Source: Lachnospiraceae bacterium (GTDB lineage Bacteria; Bacillota; Clostridia; Lachnospirales; Lachnospiraceae). From it: a stretch of 64,000 bases of DNA. This document shows, one piece after another, positions 40,987-48,261 of the stretch. Location of the stretch: positions 62,001 to 126,000 of the forward strand of contig JAFUAB010000002.1 of the NCBI GenBank assembly GCA_017460885.1. The letters run 5' to 3'. The notes under the pieces are model-generated. The model made no database searches, was not told the DNA's origin, and saw only the letters and a list, made by a program, of their open reading frames with translations. A program made the translations under genes and the position numbers. The number at the start of each line of letters is the position of its first letter. Position 1 is the stretch's first letter.

Positions 40987-41523
40987 TCAAATGCTGTCTG
41001 CCCGATCCTCGATTCTCCCGAGGAACCTGCTGTTTACCTGGAAAGGCAGGTCAACGTCCCTCATCTGGGACAACTTAAGGGCGAGCATGTTCACGTTCAC
41101 ATCGAGCGCGCTTGCCGCCTGAACTATGTCGTATCCCCCGCGCAGGTAATCCATCATCTCATTCGTGTCAATCAGAAGGTTGGCCGCGAACAGGTTGGCC
41201 TCGTATTCCGTCCTGTCCTTTATATCGAACAGCTCCATCTCCGCGATCCTCTTGAACCTCCCGTCATTACCCCTCTTCAGCCTTTCGGGCTGGAGGATGA
41301 TGTGCCCAAGCTCGTGCGCGCAGGTCATCCGCTGCATCTGGCGGGAGAGGTGTTCGTTGATAAAGATGAAGTAATTGTTCAGGATGTTCGTGCAGTATCC
41401 CTTCTGCCGCTTCAGTTCCAGGAACTTGACGGCATAGCCCCTGAGATGCGCTATCTGGAACGGATCCCGGGTGCCGTATTCGATGATCAGGTTCGCCGGC
41501 TCGAGGACAAGCCTGTCATTCAT
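40987..41523 (-). CDS. ImmA/IrrE-family metallopeptidase
   Basis: A 178-residue zinc peptidase with the HExxH motif in MTCAHELGHIILQPERL and the second acidic ligand in 'EYEANLFAANLLID'. ImmA-type enzymes cut phage or ICE repressors after DNA damage. The start ATG 41523 overlaps the end of the XRE gene upstream, the classic ImmR-ImmA arrangement. The Y-polymerase gene follows 12 bp later. It is likely the switch for the island's leftward and rightward promoters. Confidence 0.9.
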   Translation of the reverse strand: MNDRLVLEPANLIIEYGTRDPFQIAHLRGYAVKFLELKRQKGYCTNILNNYFIFINEHLSRQMQRMTCAHELGHIILQPERLKRGNDGRFKRIAEMELFDIKDRTEYEANLFAANLLIDTNEMMDYLRGGYDIVQAASALDVNVNMLALKLSQMRDVDLPFQVNSRFLGRIEDRADSI

Positions 41524-41944
41524 TGGCGTCCTCCCCGTCATCCTTAAGGTAGCGCTTGTTTATGTACTTGCGGTTGTTCTTCTTGGCCTCCCAGTACGCC
41601 TCCTGCATGGACTGCATGATTGCGTCCATGTCCTCCTCGTCCATTTCTCCTCCTGCCCACATGGCCGCGATGTCGTTCACCATGTCCATTGCCTGCTTCG
41701 CGCCGCGTCCGCCATACTGCTCGCTCGCGCGGAGGACGAATGCGGCGTTCTCGTCCAAAAGAACGTCCTCGCTTATGCCCAGGGCCGCGGCGAGGCGCGC
41801 GTAGGTTTCGCGGTGGCGCGGGAGCCGCCCTCCTGTTTCATAGTTCTGGACCGTCCGCAGCGTGACGCCCGATGCCTCCGCAAGCTCCCTCTGGGATATC
41901 CCTTTTGCCGTCCTGGCGTTCTTGATCTTTTCGCTGAATTCCAT
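41516..41944 (-). CDS. ImmR-like XRE repressor
   Basis: A 142-residue repressor with an XRE domain ('EKIKNARTAKGISQRELAEA', 'SGVTLRTVQNYETGGRLPRH') and an acidic, helical C-terminus. ATG 41944 has GAAAGGAAGGAATCAC upstream; the open frame to 42082 crosses the promoter region. It is coupled to an ImmA/IrrE peptidase and faces away from the rightward promoters at 41994 and 42246. It is the best candidate for the island's master repressor. Repeated sequences such as GTTTCGTATTG, CGAAACACAG and GAAACTG near 41970-42110 may be its sites. Confidence 0.88.
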   Translation of the reverse strand: MEFSEKIKNARTAKGISQRELAEASGVTLRTVQNYETGGRLPRHRETYARLAAALGISEDVLLDENAAFVLRASEQYGGRGAKQAMDMVNDIAAMWAGGEMDEEDMDAIMQSMQEAYWEAKKNNRKYINKRYLKDDGEDANE

Positions 41945-41993
41945 GTGATTCCTTCCTTTCTGAATCAGTTTCATAAATTGTGCAAGTTTCGTA

Positions 41994-42022
41994 TTGACAT
42001 AGCAAAGAGCGATTGTTATAAT
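41994..42022 (+). promoter_or_regulatory. rightward consensus promoter next to the repressor
   Basis: TTGACA (41994-41999) and TATAAT (42017-42022) are 17 bp apart. It reads toward 42301, leaving a leader of about 270 nt. It overlaps the region just upstream of the ImmR-like gene, so repressor binding here would control the rightward arm. Confidence 0.75.
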
Positions 42023-42245
42023 CAATTTCGCAACATACGCAACTGATAAACGAATGATAACAGCAAAAAGTGGGATTGTCAATATTTTTTTGAGAAGATA
42101 CGAAACACAGTTGATTCAGATCTGCGCTTGGGCAGAGGAGGAGTATTTTCACATTAAGAGAAAGAGATTATGAAGGGTTTTTCGAGTGAAATTACAGTCA
42201 GGACAATTAAGTAGACCGAGTAGACCAAAATAACCAAAAGAACTA

Positions 42246-42274
42246 TTGACAAAACAATAGAATGATAATAGAAT
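42246..42274 (+). promoter_or_regulatory. promoter of the 42301 gene
   Basis: TTGACA (42246-42251) and TAGAAT (42269-42274) with a 17-bp spacer end 26 bp before the start codon. ATAGAATG and AGAATGATAATAGAATG repeats overlap the -10 region. The interval 41945-42300 holds no gene besides these promoters. Confidence 0.7.
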
Positions 42275-42300
42275 GGATGAAGGAAAGGAGGAATGACAAT

Positions 42301-43284
42301 ATGGCCACACCGGAAGTTAAGGATTTTTCAAATGACTATGGGGACATAAAGATCATACAGGTAAACAGCATCTGGGATATCCGGGAAGCCAAGGGGAATC
42401 TGGAAGAGCTGGAACAGGAAGCAGAGGAGGCGGCGATGGACATGGATGAAGCCATGAAGCCCATTGCCGAGACTCTGAAGAAGGCGGCAGAAGCCCAGCA
42501 GGCTCAAATAGACGGATACAAAGGGTATCTGAACGCATTTTCATCTAAATACTTGTCACGCAACATCGAACACCTGATAAAGCTTGCCAAGCTGAACATG
42601 TATGATTTGGACAATGCGGCTGGCGTCAGCAGGGGATACATTGCAAAAGGAGCGGGGGAGGACTCGAAGAAAAGGCTTTCAATAGACGTTGTATGGAAGA
42701 TAGCAAGGGCATTCAATGTCAACATAGACGACCTTGTGAATGCGGACCTGTCCGAGCCCACGGGGCAGCTTAAGGAGATGCTGGATTTTGTCGAGGGGCT
42801 GAAAGCATCCATCGACAGGCATGAGTCCCATTGGGAGATATACGAACAGGAGACGGACGAGACGGGATACCTGCTTTTCCACAAGGACAAGGATGGTGAG
42901 ATCATATATATCAATGATAGCTACCGGGATGCAAAATTATCGCCGGTGAAGGATATTTATTACGCCGATATCCATGGGATGAGGATGCTCATTGTCAAGC
43001 TGGCAGATGAAACCTATGGCGGATATGAATACGATCTCTATGGTTATGATTTAGAAGCGGAATATAACATAAACTACAGCAAAGATGATGCGCTCGCACA
43101 CATATGCGGCAGCGCGCTTGATTTTTCGGGGCAGCTTGGGGCAAGGCTTGAGAAGCTATACAATGCTGCGTCAGCCCATGAGCGGGACTTTGTGATAACG
43201 GAAAAGGCCAGGGGCTTTATGGACAGGGTGCTGGGGAAAACTGAGCCACAGCAATCAGATGATGAAGGACTGCCGTTCATATGA
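42301..43284 (+). CDS. HTH protein with coiled coil, first gene of the rightward arm
   Basis: A 327-residue protein: a helical coiled-coil start (about residues 25-70, 'LEELEQEAEEAAMDMDEAMK'), an XRE-type HTH (about 80-140, 'NIEHLIKLAKLNMYDLDNAA', 'GVSRGYIAKGAGEDSKKRLS') and a C-terminal domain I do not recognise. It ends in DDEGLPFI, which resembles an SSB-type acidic C-terminal tip and might contact SSB partners. ATG 42301 follows GGAAAGGAGGAATGACAAT. The in-frame ATG at 42262 lies inside the promoter and is rejected. Confidence 0.75.
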   Translation: MATPEVKDFSNDYGDIKIIQVNSIWDIREAKGNLEELEQEAEEAAMDMDEAMKPIAETLKKAAEAQQAQIDGYKGYLNAFSSKYLSRNIEHLIKLAKLNMYDLDNAAGVSRGYIAKGAGEDSKKRLSIDVVWKIARAFNVNIDDLVNADLSEPTGQLKEMLDFVEGLKASIDRHESHWEIYEQETDETGYLLFHKDKDGEIIYINDSYRDAKLSPVKDIYYADIHGMRMLIVKLADETYGGYEYDLYGYDLEAEYNINYSKDDALAHICGSALDFSGQLGARLEKLYNAASAHERDFVITEKARGFMDRVLGKTEPQQSDDEGLPFI

Positions 43285-43344
43285 TATGGGTCTATGGAAC
43301 AGATTCTATGACAGTATATTTGGCAAAACATTTGGAGGAACACC

Positions 43345-43542
43345 ATGAAGAAGGATATAAGTGGAAAGGGTGACCGCAGGCTCAAGACCAGGCGCAACGA
43401 AGCCACATATGGATACTATGGAACCATCGGTCAGAAGCCGGTGGCGCATATAAGAACAAATGGCAAGGAGGACATTCTGACGGCGGAAGAGTTCATTGAG
43501 GACCTTTACGGGAAGAAAGTAAAGGAGATAGTTTTCGAGTAG
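43345..43542 (+). CDS. small hypothetical protein
   Basis: A 65-residue basic protein ('GDRRLKTRRNEATYGYYGTI', 'GKEDILTAEEFIEDLYGKKV'). The ribosome site GGAGGAACACC is good. The pattern of an Arg/Lys start and an acidic helix is seen in small phage proteins. No function is assigned. Confidence 0.6.
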   Translation: MKKDISGKGDRRLKTRRNEATYGYYGTIGQKPVAHIRTNGKEDILTAEEFIEDLYGKKVKEIVFE

Positions 43543-43656
43543 AAGAGGGGGTACAGCCTCCGGGCAGGAGGCGTATGTCCGCGCGTGTCTAGGGGATCAC
43601 CACTGTTCCTTAATCGGATCATGTAGGTTGTCAGCCGTCGCGGGCCAGTTCAATAG

Positions 43657-43755
43657 GCTACGAGCTTAGCCGACGAGAAGGCAACGCCTCCGAAGCCTGA
43701 GCCCGGGTTCGTGGACATCCCGGAGGGAGTGGACGAGGAGCTCCCGTTCAATTGA
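43657..43755 (+). pseudogene. ssb: C-terminal fragment of a single-stranded DNA-binding protein
   Basis: After a TAG at 43654 the frame reads ATSLADEKATPPKPEPGF, then VDIPEGVDEELPFN and stop. DEELPF is the SSB tip that recruits repair and replication partners, preceded by the usual Pro-rich linker. The OB-fold is missing. The upstream 43543-43656 is GC-rich, with a GCCTCC/GGAGGC hairpin, and contains no gene. I read this as the scar of an internal deletion that removed most of ssb. Confidence 0.7.
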
Positions 43756-43772
43756 ACGGACTGTATGGAAAT

Positions 43773-43800
43773 CCGGGCGGGCGGTCACAAGCCCGCTCGG
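43773..43800 (+). promoter_or_regulatory. strong hairpin just before the helicase ribosome site
   Basis: A 10-bp stem (CCGGGCGGGC / GCCCGCTCGG, one G-U pair) closes an 8-nt loop. It lies 9 bases before the AAAGGAGG of the helicase gene. There is no T-run, so a role in translation or mRNA stability is more likely than termination. Confidence 0.45.
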
Positions 43801-43822
43801 AGTTTGAAAGGAGGTGGATCCC

Positions 43823-45043
43823 ATGCAGGCGAGGGATTATCAGATAAAGGCGCGCGATGCGATCCACGATGAATGGGCGCAGGGGCGCACAAGGACAATG
43901 ATGGTGCTCCCGACAGGGTGTGGGAAGACCATAGTGGCAGCAGGCATAACGAAGGATCAGGTAGATGCGGGAGAGAGGGTACTGTTCGTGGCCCACAGAG
44001 GGGAGCTCCTGACGCAGGCGATGGACAAGATAAAGTCCGTATCGGGCATAGACTGCGCGCTGGAAAAGGCTGAGAACACGAGCGTGGGGAGCCTGTTTCC
44101 CGTCACAGTAGGATCGATACAGACACTCTGCTGGACAAGCAGGCTTGAAAGGTTCGAGCCGGATCACTTCGGCACAATCATCGTGGATGAGGCGCACCAC
44201 GTGATGAGCGACAGCTACCAGGTGATGCTGGATTATTTCGGAGGGGCGAAAGTCCTGGGAATGACAGCCACGGCCGACAGGGCGGACAAAAAAAGCCTGT
44301 CTGAATTCTTCGATTCCTGCGCCTTTGAGTACTCCATGCGGAAGGCCATAACCGATGGCTACCTGGTGCCCATCAAGGCGCAGATGATACCGCTGGAGCT
44401 CGACCTTACAAAGGTGAAGATGAGCCAGGGGGATTATTCCCTGGGGGACACGGCCCATGCGCTGGAGCCGTACTTGGAACAGATCGCGGAGCAGATGACA
44501 AAATACTGTATGGACCGCAAGACCGTGGTGTTCCTGCCTCTTGTAAAGATATCGCAGGAGTTCACGGCGATACTTAACCGCTGCGGCTTCAATGCCATCG
44601 AGGTCAACGGGAACAGCCCTGACAGGGAGCAGATCCTGGCAGATTTCGATGCCGGGTATTACAACGTCTTATGCAACTCCATGCTGTTGACGGAGTCATC
44701 GCTACGTGAGTTTGCCAATATCAAGCCGGTCAATTTCTGGTTCAAATATCCAGTCCATGTCCTGGATGGAAGCGGGGAGCTGGAGAAAATGGGAGCGGAA
44801 GGCTCTCAGAAGGGAAATCTGTCGAAGAGCAGCAAGAGAGTTTCCCCGGAGGAGCGCATGGAGTCAATTTACAAAGCATTTGAGGCCTGCTCCCTTAATG
44901 AACCGGTCACAGTAAAGGATATGGCCAAATATCTGGATGTATCAGAACGCACAATAAGGACCAGAGTAGGGGAGATGGAGAATGAGTTTTATATAAAATC
45001 CGGGTTTGTATTCGAGGTAAAGAATAAGGAAAAAGGGGATTAA
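43823..45043 (+). CDS. SF2 helicase truncated after motif V and fused to a replication-ATPase tail
   Basis: Residues 1-288 are an SF2 helicase: MMVLPTGCGKTIVAAG (motif I), IIVDEAHHVM (II), VLGMTATADRADK (III) and 'YNVLCNSMLLTE' leading into motif V. The expected G-W/F-D and the motif VI Arg finger (QxxGRxxR) never follow. Instead the chain goes on with 'SSLREFANIKPVNFWFKYPV', 'GSQKGNLSKSSKRVSPEERM' and an HTH-like end ('VKDMAKYLDVSERTIRTRVG'). That tail resembles the end of a RepA/RecA-like ATPase. The join is near 44698. Helicase activity is probably lost. ATG 43823 follows AAAGGAGGTGGATCCC. Confidence 0.8.
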   Translation: MQARDYQIKARDAIHDEWAQGRTRTMMVLPTGCGKTIVAAGITKDQVDAGERVLFVAHRGELLTQAMDKIKSVSGIDCALEKAENTSVGSLFPVTVGSIQTLCWTSRLERFEPDHFGTIIVDEAHHVMSDSYQVMLDYFGGAKVLGMTATADRADKKSLSEFFDSCAFEYSMRKAITDGYLVPIKAQMIPLELDLTKVKMSQGDYSLGDTAHALEPYLEQIAEQMTKYCMDRKTVVFLPLVKISQEFTAILNRCGFNAIEVNGNSPDREQILADFDAGYYNVLCNSMLLTESSLREFANIKPVNFWFKYPVHVLDGSGELEKMGAEGSQKGNLSKSSKRVSPEERMESIYKAFEACSLNEPVTVKDMAKYLDVSERTIRTRVGEMENEFYIKSGFVFEVKNKEKGD

Positions 45044-45139
45044 TCCTATTTCCCAAATCTGAAAGAAAATTACAGAGAAAAAGGCAGACAACCCTAAATT
45101 CCCCTTTTGGAGGGGAAAGGCACTGAAATAGGATGACTT

Positions 45140-45238
45140 GCCTTTTTCCTCCTCAAAGCAGAAAAAGGCTTTATATATAGCTAACGCTTCCGTTCCGGGA
45201 GTTCCGAGTGTGGGAAGGGCTAAAAGCCTGCCCTTCCC
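45140..45238. repeat. two perfect 9-bp hairpins in a gene-free interval
   Basis: GCCTTTTTC/GAAAAAGGC (45140-45148 and 45161-45169) and GGGAAGGGC/GCCCTTCCC (45212-45220 and 45230-45238) are perfect stems. Neither has a T-run of terminator length. The interval 45044-45418 holds no gene besides the repeated start codons to the right. Confidence 0.5.
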
Positions 45239-45320
45239 CACAACGAAACTGGAACCCCGGGCTGGAAGCGCATGTAGGGATTTTTCAAGAATTCACCAGT
45301 ATTCTGAGAACAAGCACGAG

Positions 45321-45436
45321 ATGGAGTTTTTTATGAAGTGGAGGGGGATTATATGGGGTTTTTCGTGATGAGGAAGATTTTATGGAGTTTTTTATGAATC
45401 ATACGAAAGGGGGATTACATGGAGTTTTTCATGAAG
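45321..45436 (+). repeat. four copies of a translation-start segment
   Basis: ATGGAGTTTTTTATGAA occurs at 45321 and 45382. Close variants occur at 45353 (ATGGGGTTTTTCGTGAT) and 45419 (ATGGAGTTTTTCATGAA), with GAGGGGGATTATATG and AAGGGGGATTACATG before two of them. Each copy would start a short peptide MEFFM-. Only the last continues into the RusA-like frame. This is a local duplication of a ribosome site and start. Confidence 0.65.
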
Positions 45437-45700
45437 ATGAATCCGCCGACTGCCACGGCGCAGGAGCGGAAGATAAAGATAATCAACGGACGCCCGGTAT
45501 TCTTTGACACGCAAAAGGTCAGGGAAGCCCGGGCGATTTTAATGAACCACCTGTCGATGCACAAGCCGCGTAGGCCATTGGAGGGACCGATAGGCGGAAT
45601 TAATAAAGCCGCGCCGGATGGAGATATGGCATGCGCGCCTGCCGATGCACAAAGGGAGCGTGCAGGGCGGCGCGCGACCGGTGATCATCGTGAGCAATGA
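45419..45700 (+). pseudogene. RusA-type resolvase N-terminal fragment
   Basis: Residues 6-59 ('MNPPTATAQERKIKIINGRP', VFFDTQKVREARAILMNHLS, MHKPRRPLEGPIG) match the start of RusA Holliday-junction resolvases of Clostridia phages. After about 45597 the frame only shadows the PemK gene. The catalytic Asp residues in the rest of RusA are missing. This is another deletion joint, here with the toxin gene. Confidence 0.7.
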
Positions 45701-45941
45701 CGCCTGCAACGAGGCATCGGGAATCGTGACGGTGATCCCGCTCACGAGCCAGATGAAGCGGCTGAACCTGCCGACACACATACTGATACATCTTGGGGAC
45801 GGTGATTCCGTCGCCTTGGCGGAGCAGGTCATGACGATAGACCAGAGGCTATTGGATCACAGGATGGGAAGGTGCGACAGGGAAACGGAGATCGAGGATG
45901 CGATGAAGGTGCAGCTGGGATTGCGGGGAGGAGAAGGATGA
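45618..45941 (+). CDS. PemK/MazF-family toxin
   Basis: An mRNA interferase of the PemK/MazF group. MEIWHARLPMHKG opens the beta barrel, then 'GGARPVIIVSNDACNEASGI', 'VTVIPLTSQMKRLNLPTHIL' and SVALAEQVMTIDQRLL. These are the standard family steps. The 107-residue length fits. No antitoxin gene is visible upstream; the RusA fragment occupies that place, so the antitoxin was probably removed by the same deletion, or the protein is a solitary phage PemK. ATG 45618 lacks a clear ribosome site. Confidence 0.82.
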   Translation: MEIWHARLPMHKGSVQGGARPVIIVSNDACNEASGIVTVIPLTSQMKRLNLPTHILIHLGDGDSVALAEQVMTIDQRLLDHRMGRCDRETEIEDAMKVQLGLRGGEG

Positions 45942-46135
45942 AGAACATATCAATCAACGTAGGCTTCGGCTTTGTGGAGGCGCTTTCCGTTGCGTTTATC
46001 GTACTGAAGCTCTGCGGAATCATCACCTGGCCATGGTTCTGGGTACTGTCCCCGATATGGCTGCAGCTGATCCTCGGTGTGATCGGTCTCATCGCATTCG
46101 TGATCGCGGTCTCCAGAATTTATGAGGATTTTTGA
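45938..46135 (+). CDS. small two-TM phage-type membrane protein
   Basis: A 65-residue protein with two membrane segments ('VEALSVAFIVLKLCGIITWP', 'WVLSPIWLQLILGVIGLIAF') around WPWFWVLSP. It matches small phage proteins annotated as transmembrane Fragile-X-F-like. ATG 45938 overlaps the end of the PemK gene and has GGGGAGGAGAAGG upstream. A holin-like or membrane-modifying role is possible. Confidence 0.7.
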   Translation: MKNISINVGFGFVEALSVAFIVLKLCGIITWPWFWVLSPIWLQLILGVIGLIAFVIAVSRIYEDF

Positions 46136-46165
46136 GCAGACAACTATACGAGGGAGGTGGGCATT

Positions 46166-46351
46166 ATGCAGAAGACAATATTAGTCAGGGGACCGTTGAG
46201 CGACAAGTTCAATAAGGGATCGATTGCCGACCGAGTGAACGAGGTATTGAAGGAGAACCAGGGATGGCGATTGGAGAACGCAGTGCCTGTTGCGGCGAAT
46301 AATGTGGACAGCACGCTGCTCCTGGTGCTTGCGGAACAGAAAAGGCTATGA
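46166..46351 (+). CDS. small hypothetical protein
   Basis: A 61-residue protein with a beta-alpha-beta feel ('QKTILVRGPLSDKFNKGSIA', 'ENAVPVAANNVDSTLLLVLA'). ATG 46166 is preceded by GAGGGAGGTGGGCATT. No family is recognised. The gene ends 3 bp from the stop of toxN on the other strand. Confidence 0.6.
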   Translation: MQKTILVRGPLSDKFNKGSIADRVNEVLKENQGWRLENAVPVAANNVDSTLLLVLAEQKRL

Positions 46352-46354
46352 TGG

Positions 46355-46909
46355 TCATTCTTTAGGGGCGTACTTCTCCAGGACTGACTCGAGGTTCTTG
46401 AAGTCGCAGCATCGTGAACGCAGGAAAGAATTAGCTTTCTTGCCGGTGATAAGACGATAGAGCTTGTTGGCTTTCCTGACAATGGCGTCCTGATTCTGGT
46501 GGCAGAAGGTGAGTTGGTTTCTGGCGAGGATCTTGTACTGGATCATCGCCTGTGAATCCCCCTTGTGGGGGTTTACATCGAGGAGCCTGATCACATCATC
46601 TCGAACAGGAATCATATCATTGAAGTTAAGGACTCCGATGAGCTTCCCTTTCGGGGAATAAACCTTGGAGAAGTCCACAGCATTGTTCATGGTATTGTGC
46701 TTTTCTTTTGGGGAGCTTAATGGGACGCAGTACTGCTTGTCGCCACAGATGACGATGACACCGATGAAGGGGCGGATGTCCTTTCCGCTTTGCGGGGAAA
46801 CTGAAAATACATGATTGTGTTTCTTCCCCCGACGTCGTTCCTCGGCAATGGAGAGGTTTCGGACATACTTCATGTCTATCGTATATAAGGCGAGACGCTT
46901 CTGTTCCAT
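46355..46909 (-). CDS. toxN: ToxN/AbiQ-family type III toxin
   Basis: ToxN is an endoribonuclease kept inactive in a complex with repeat-derived ToxI RNA; such systems abort phage infection. The protein opens 'LALYTIDMKYVRNLSIAEER' (family: 'fy.id..Yi..L'). It has RPFIGVIVICGDKQYCVPLS followed by SPKEKH, the catalytic region, and KGKLIGVLNFNDMIPV. The helical end has 'AMIQYKILARNQLTFCHQNQ'. ATG 46909 follows TTTTTTAGGAGTAAAACC. Upstream come a terminator and three 50-nt repeats, the full ToxIN order. Confidence 0.9.
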   Translation of the reverse strand: MEQKRLALYTIDMKYVRNLSIAEERRRGKKHNHVFSVSPQSGKDIRPFIGVIVICGDKQYCVPLSSPKEKHNTMNNAVDFSKVYSPKGKLIGVLNFNDMIPVRDDVIRLLDVNPHKGDSQAMIQYKILARNQLTFCHQNQDAIVRKANKLYRLITGKKANSFLRSRCCDFKNLESVLEKYAPKE

Positions 46910-46921
46910 GGTTTTACTCCT

Positions 46922-46950
46922 AAAAAATGGGCTGTGCCGAAACACAGCCC
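46922..46950 (-). terminator. ToxI-toxN intergenic terminator
   Basis: GGGCTGTG (46929-46936) pairs with CACAGCCC (46943-46950). On the minus strand a run of Us follows. In type III systems this attenuator sets a high ToxI to toxN transcript ratio. Confidence 0.85.
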
Positions 46951-47097
46951 GTTATCATTTCCACTTTGACAGCGATTGCCACCCGGTAGGACCCACCGCT
47001 CTTATGATTGCCACTTCGATTCGTGAACGAACCCAGTAGGCCCCACTGCTCTTATCATTGTCACTTCGGTTTCACAGAAACCCAGTAGACCCCACTG
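46949..47097 (-). ncRNA. toxI: ToxI antitoxin RNA, three tandem repeats
   Basis: Read leftward, three units of 49, 50 and 50 nt occupy 47097-47049, 47048-46999 and 46998-46949. Each starts like CAGTGGGGYCTACTGGGT, has a variable middle, and ends like CGAAGTGRCAATSATAAGAG. The unit nearest toxN is the most diverged (CGGTGGGTCCTACCGGGT). Repeat size, copy number and place between a promoter and a terminator fit ToxI, which ToxN cuts into single-repeat antitoxin pseudoknots. Confidence 0.85.
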
Positions 47098-47105
47098 CTG
47101 ATAAC

Positions 47106-47134
47106 AGTATAAGGGATAGGCGGGGGGAAATCAA
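47106..47134 (-). promoter_or_regulatory. ToxI/toxN promoter
   Basis: On the minus strand TTGATT (47134-47129) and TATACT (47111-47106) are 17 bp apart. Transcription would start about 8 bases later, directly before the first ToxI repeat. Confidence 0.75.
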
Positions 47135-47231
47135 GAGTCTGTGGGAAATTTCATAAGATTTTAACAGGCTATTTTTCAGGTTATTACAGGACATTTTAAC
47201 AGGCTATGTCAGGAAAGCGGAGGTGCCAGTC

Positions 47232-47597
47232 ATGCCAAGGAAAGCAAGGAAGCCCTGCGGGTATCCCGGATGCCCGGAGCTTATCGAGATTGGGCAGAAG
47301 TACTGCCCGGTACATAGAGAAAAGTGCGGTGAGGACAGACCAGGCGCGGCACAGCGGGGATACGATGGCAAGTGGCGGAAGTTTAGGGCGTGGTACATCA
47401 AGACCCACCAGCCCTGCTTCTGTACGGAGTGTCTGAAGGAAGGACAGTACGTGATGGCGACCGATCTGGATCACATTAAAACTGTTCGGGATCACCCGGA
47501 GCTTCGGTTCGATCCTGACAACATCAATCCGCTCTGCCACCGTCACCATTCGGAGAAGACGCAGAGGGAGGACAGGAACCCGGAGTACCGTTACTGA
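47232..47597 (+). CDS. HNH endonuclease (phage type)
   Basis: A 121-residue HNH nuclease with a zinc finger start ('PCGYPGCPELIEIGQKYCPV'), a second Cys pair (CFCTECLKEGQYV) and the HNH core 'ATDLDHIKTVRDHPELRFDP', then DNINPLCHRHHSEKT. In phages this gene lies beside the small terminase and assists packaging. ATG 47232 follows CGGAGGTGCC. The next genes (47968, 48261) keep the packaging order, although the rest of the head module is gone. Confidence 0.88.
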   Translation: MPRKARKPCGYPGCPELIEIGQKYCPVHREKCGEDRPGAAQRGYDGKWRKFRAWYIKTHQPCFCTECLKEGQYVMATDLDHIKTVRDHPELRFDPDNINPLCHRHHSEKTQREDRNPEYRY

Positions 47598-47825
47598 GGA
47601 GGGCGTGTTTGATTTCCGCCTATTCCCTCGGGGGATAGGAAAAAATCAAACGAGCGGCTGCCGGAGCCATGCGCGTATATACGACAAACCCAGCAACCAC
47701 GGGGGCCCGGGCTCTGTTTATAACGCCCGAAAGCCCGGAGACCGGCGCCCAGGCAGACGCGCAACTTTCGGTTTTCAAACGGGGGATTGACGGTCGAATT
47801 TAGGGACATACTGGTATGCCGAAAA

Positions 47826-47855
47826 AGCCTGCATTTCATTGTAGGCTTTTTTTCT
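47826..47855. terminator. bidirectional terminator
   Basis: AGCCT (47826-47830) pairs with AGGCT (47843-47847), with an A-run before and seven Ts after. The interval 47598-47967 also holds a CCTAT...ATAGG hairpin near 47620-47640 and an AT-rich stem TTTGAAAAAA/TTTTTTTCAAA near 47883-47910. TCAAACG recurs four times. I see no gene in it. Confidence 0.65.
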
Positions 47856-47967
47856 TTTCAGGAGAGGCCCACGTGGGGCTTCCGTTTGAAAAAAGGCGAT
47901 TTTTTTCAAAAATAATCAAACGAATTCAAACGGACAGCCCCAAGGGAGAGCGAGGTGAGAACTGGTG

Positions 47968-48261
47968 ATGAACGCATGGCAGAAGCAGAGGATAAGGGAG
48001 ATGCGTCTGCGCGGGGATGGATACAAGAAAATCGGTGATGCGATAGGAGCCACGACTGATGCCGTGAAGGGCTACTGCCAAAGGCACGGTATGGCTGGCT
48101 TCGGATGGGCGTCAAAGATAGATGTGAATATCGAAAAGCAGCAGGTGAGATGTAAATGCTGCGGCAGGATAGTCAGGATGAATGAGATGGGCAGGAAGAG
48201 GATGTTCTGCTCCGATGCCTGCAAGCACAGGTATTACAGGAGAGAGGGGGATAAAGACTGA
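47968..48261 (+). CDS. phage HTH and zinc-finger protein
   Basis: A 97-residue protein. The N-terminal half is a sigma-region-4-like HTH ('QRIREMRLRGDGYKKIGDAI', GATTDAVKGYCQRHG) and the C-terminal half a zinc finger (CKCCGRIV ... FCSDACKHRYY). Such proteins lie between HNH and small terminase genes in Clostridia phages. ATG 47968 is likelier than GTG 47965. Its stop shares a base with the next start. It probably binds DNA near packaging or late-gene sites. Confidence 0.75.
   Translation: MNAWQKQRIREMRLRGDGYKKIGDAIGATTDAVKGYCQRHGMAGFGWASKIDVNIEKQQVRCKCCGRIVRMNEMGRKRMFCSDACKHRYYRREGDKD

Noticed and set aside
43543-43822. Known riboswitch or ribozyme
   Set aside because: I could not match the stems to any class that I know; part of the interval is an ssb tail.
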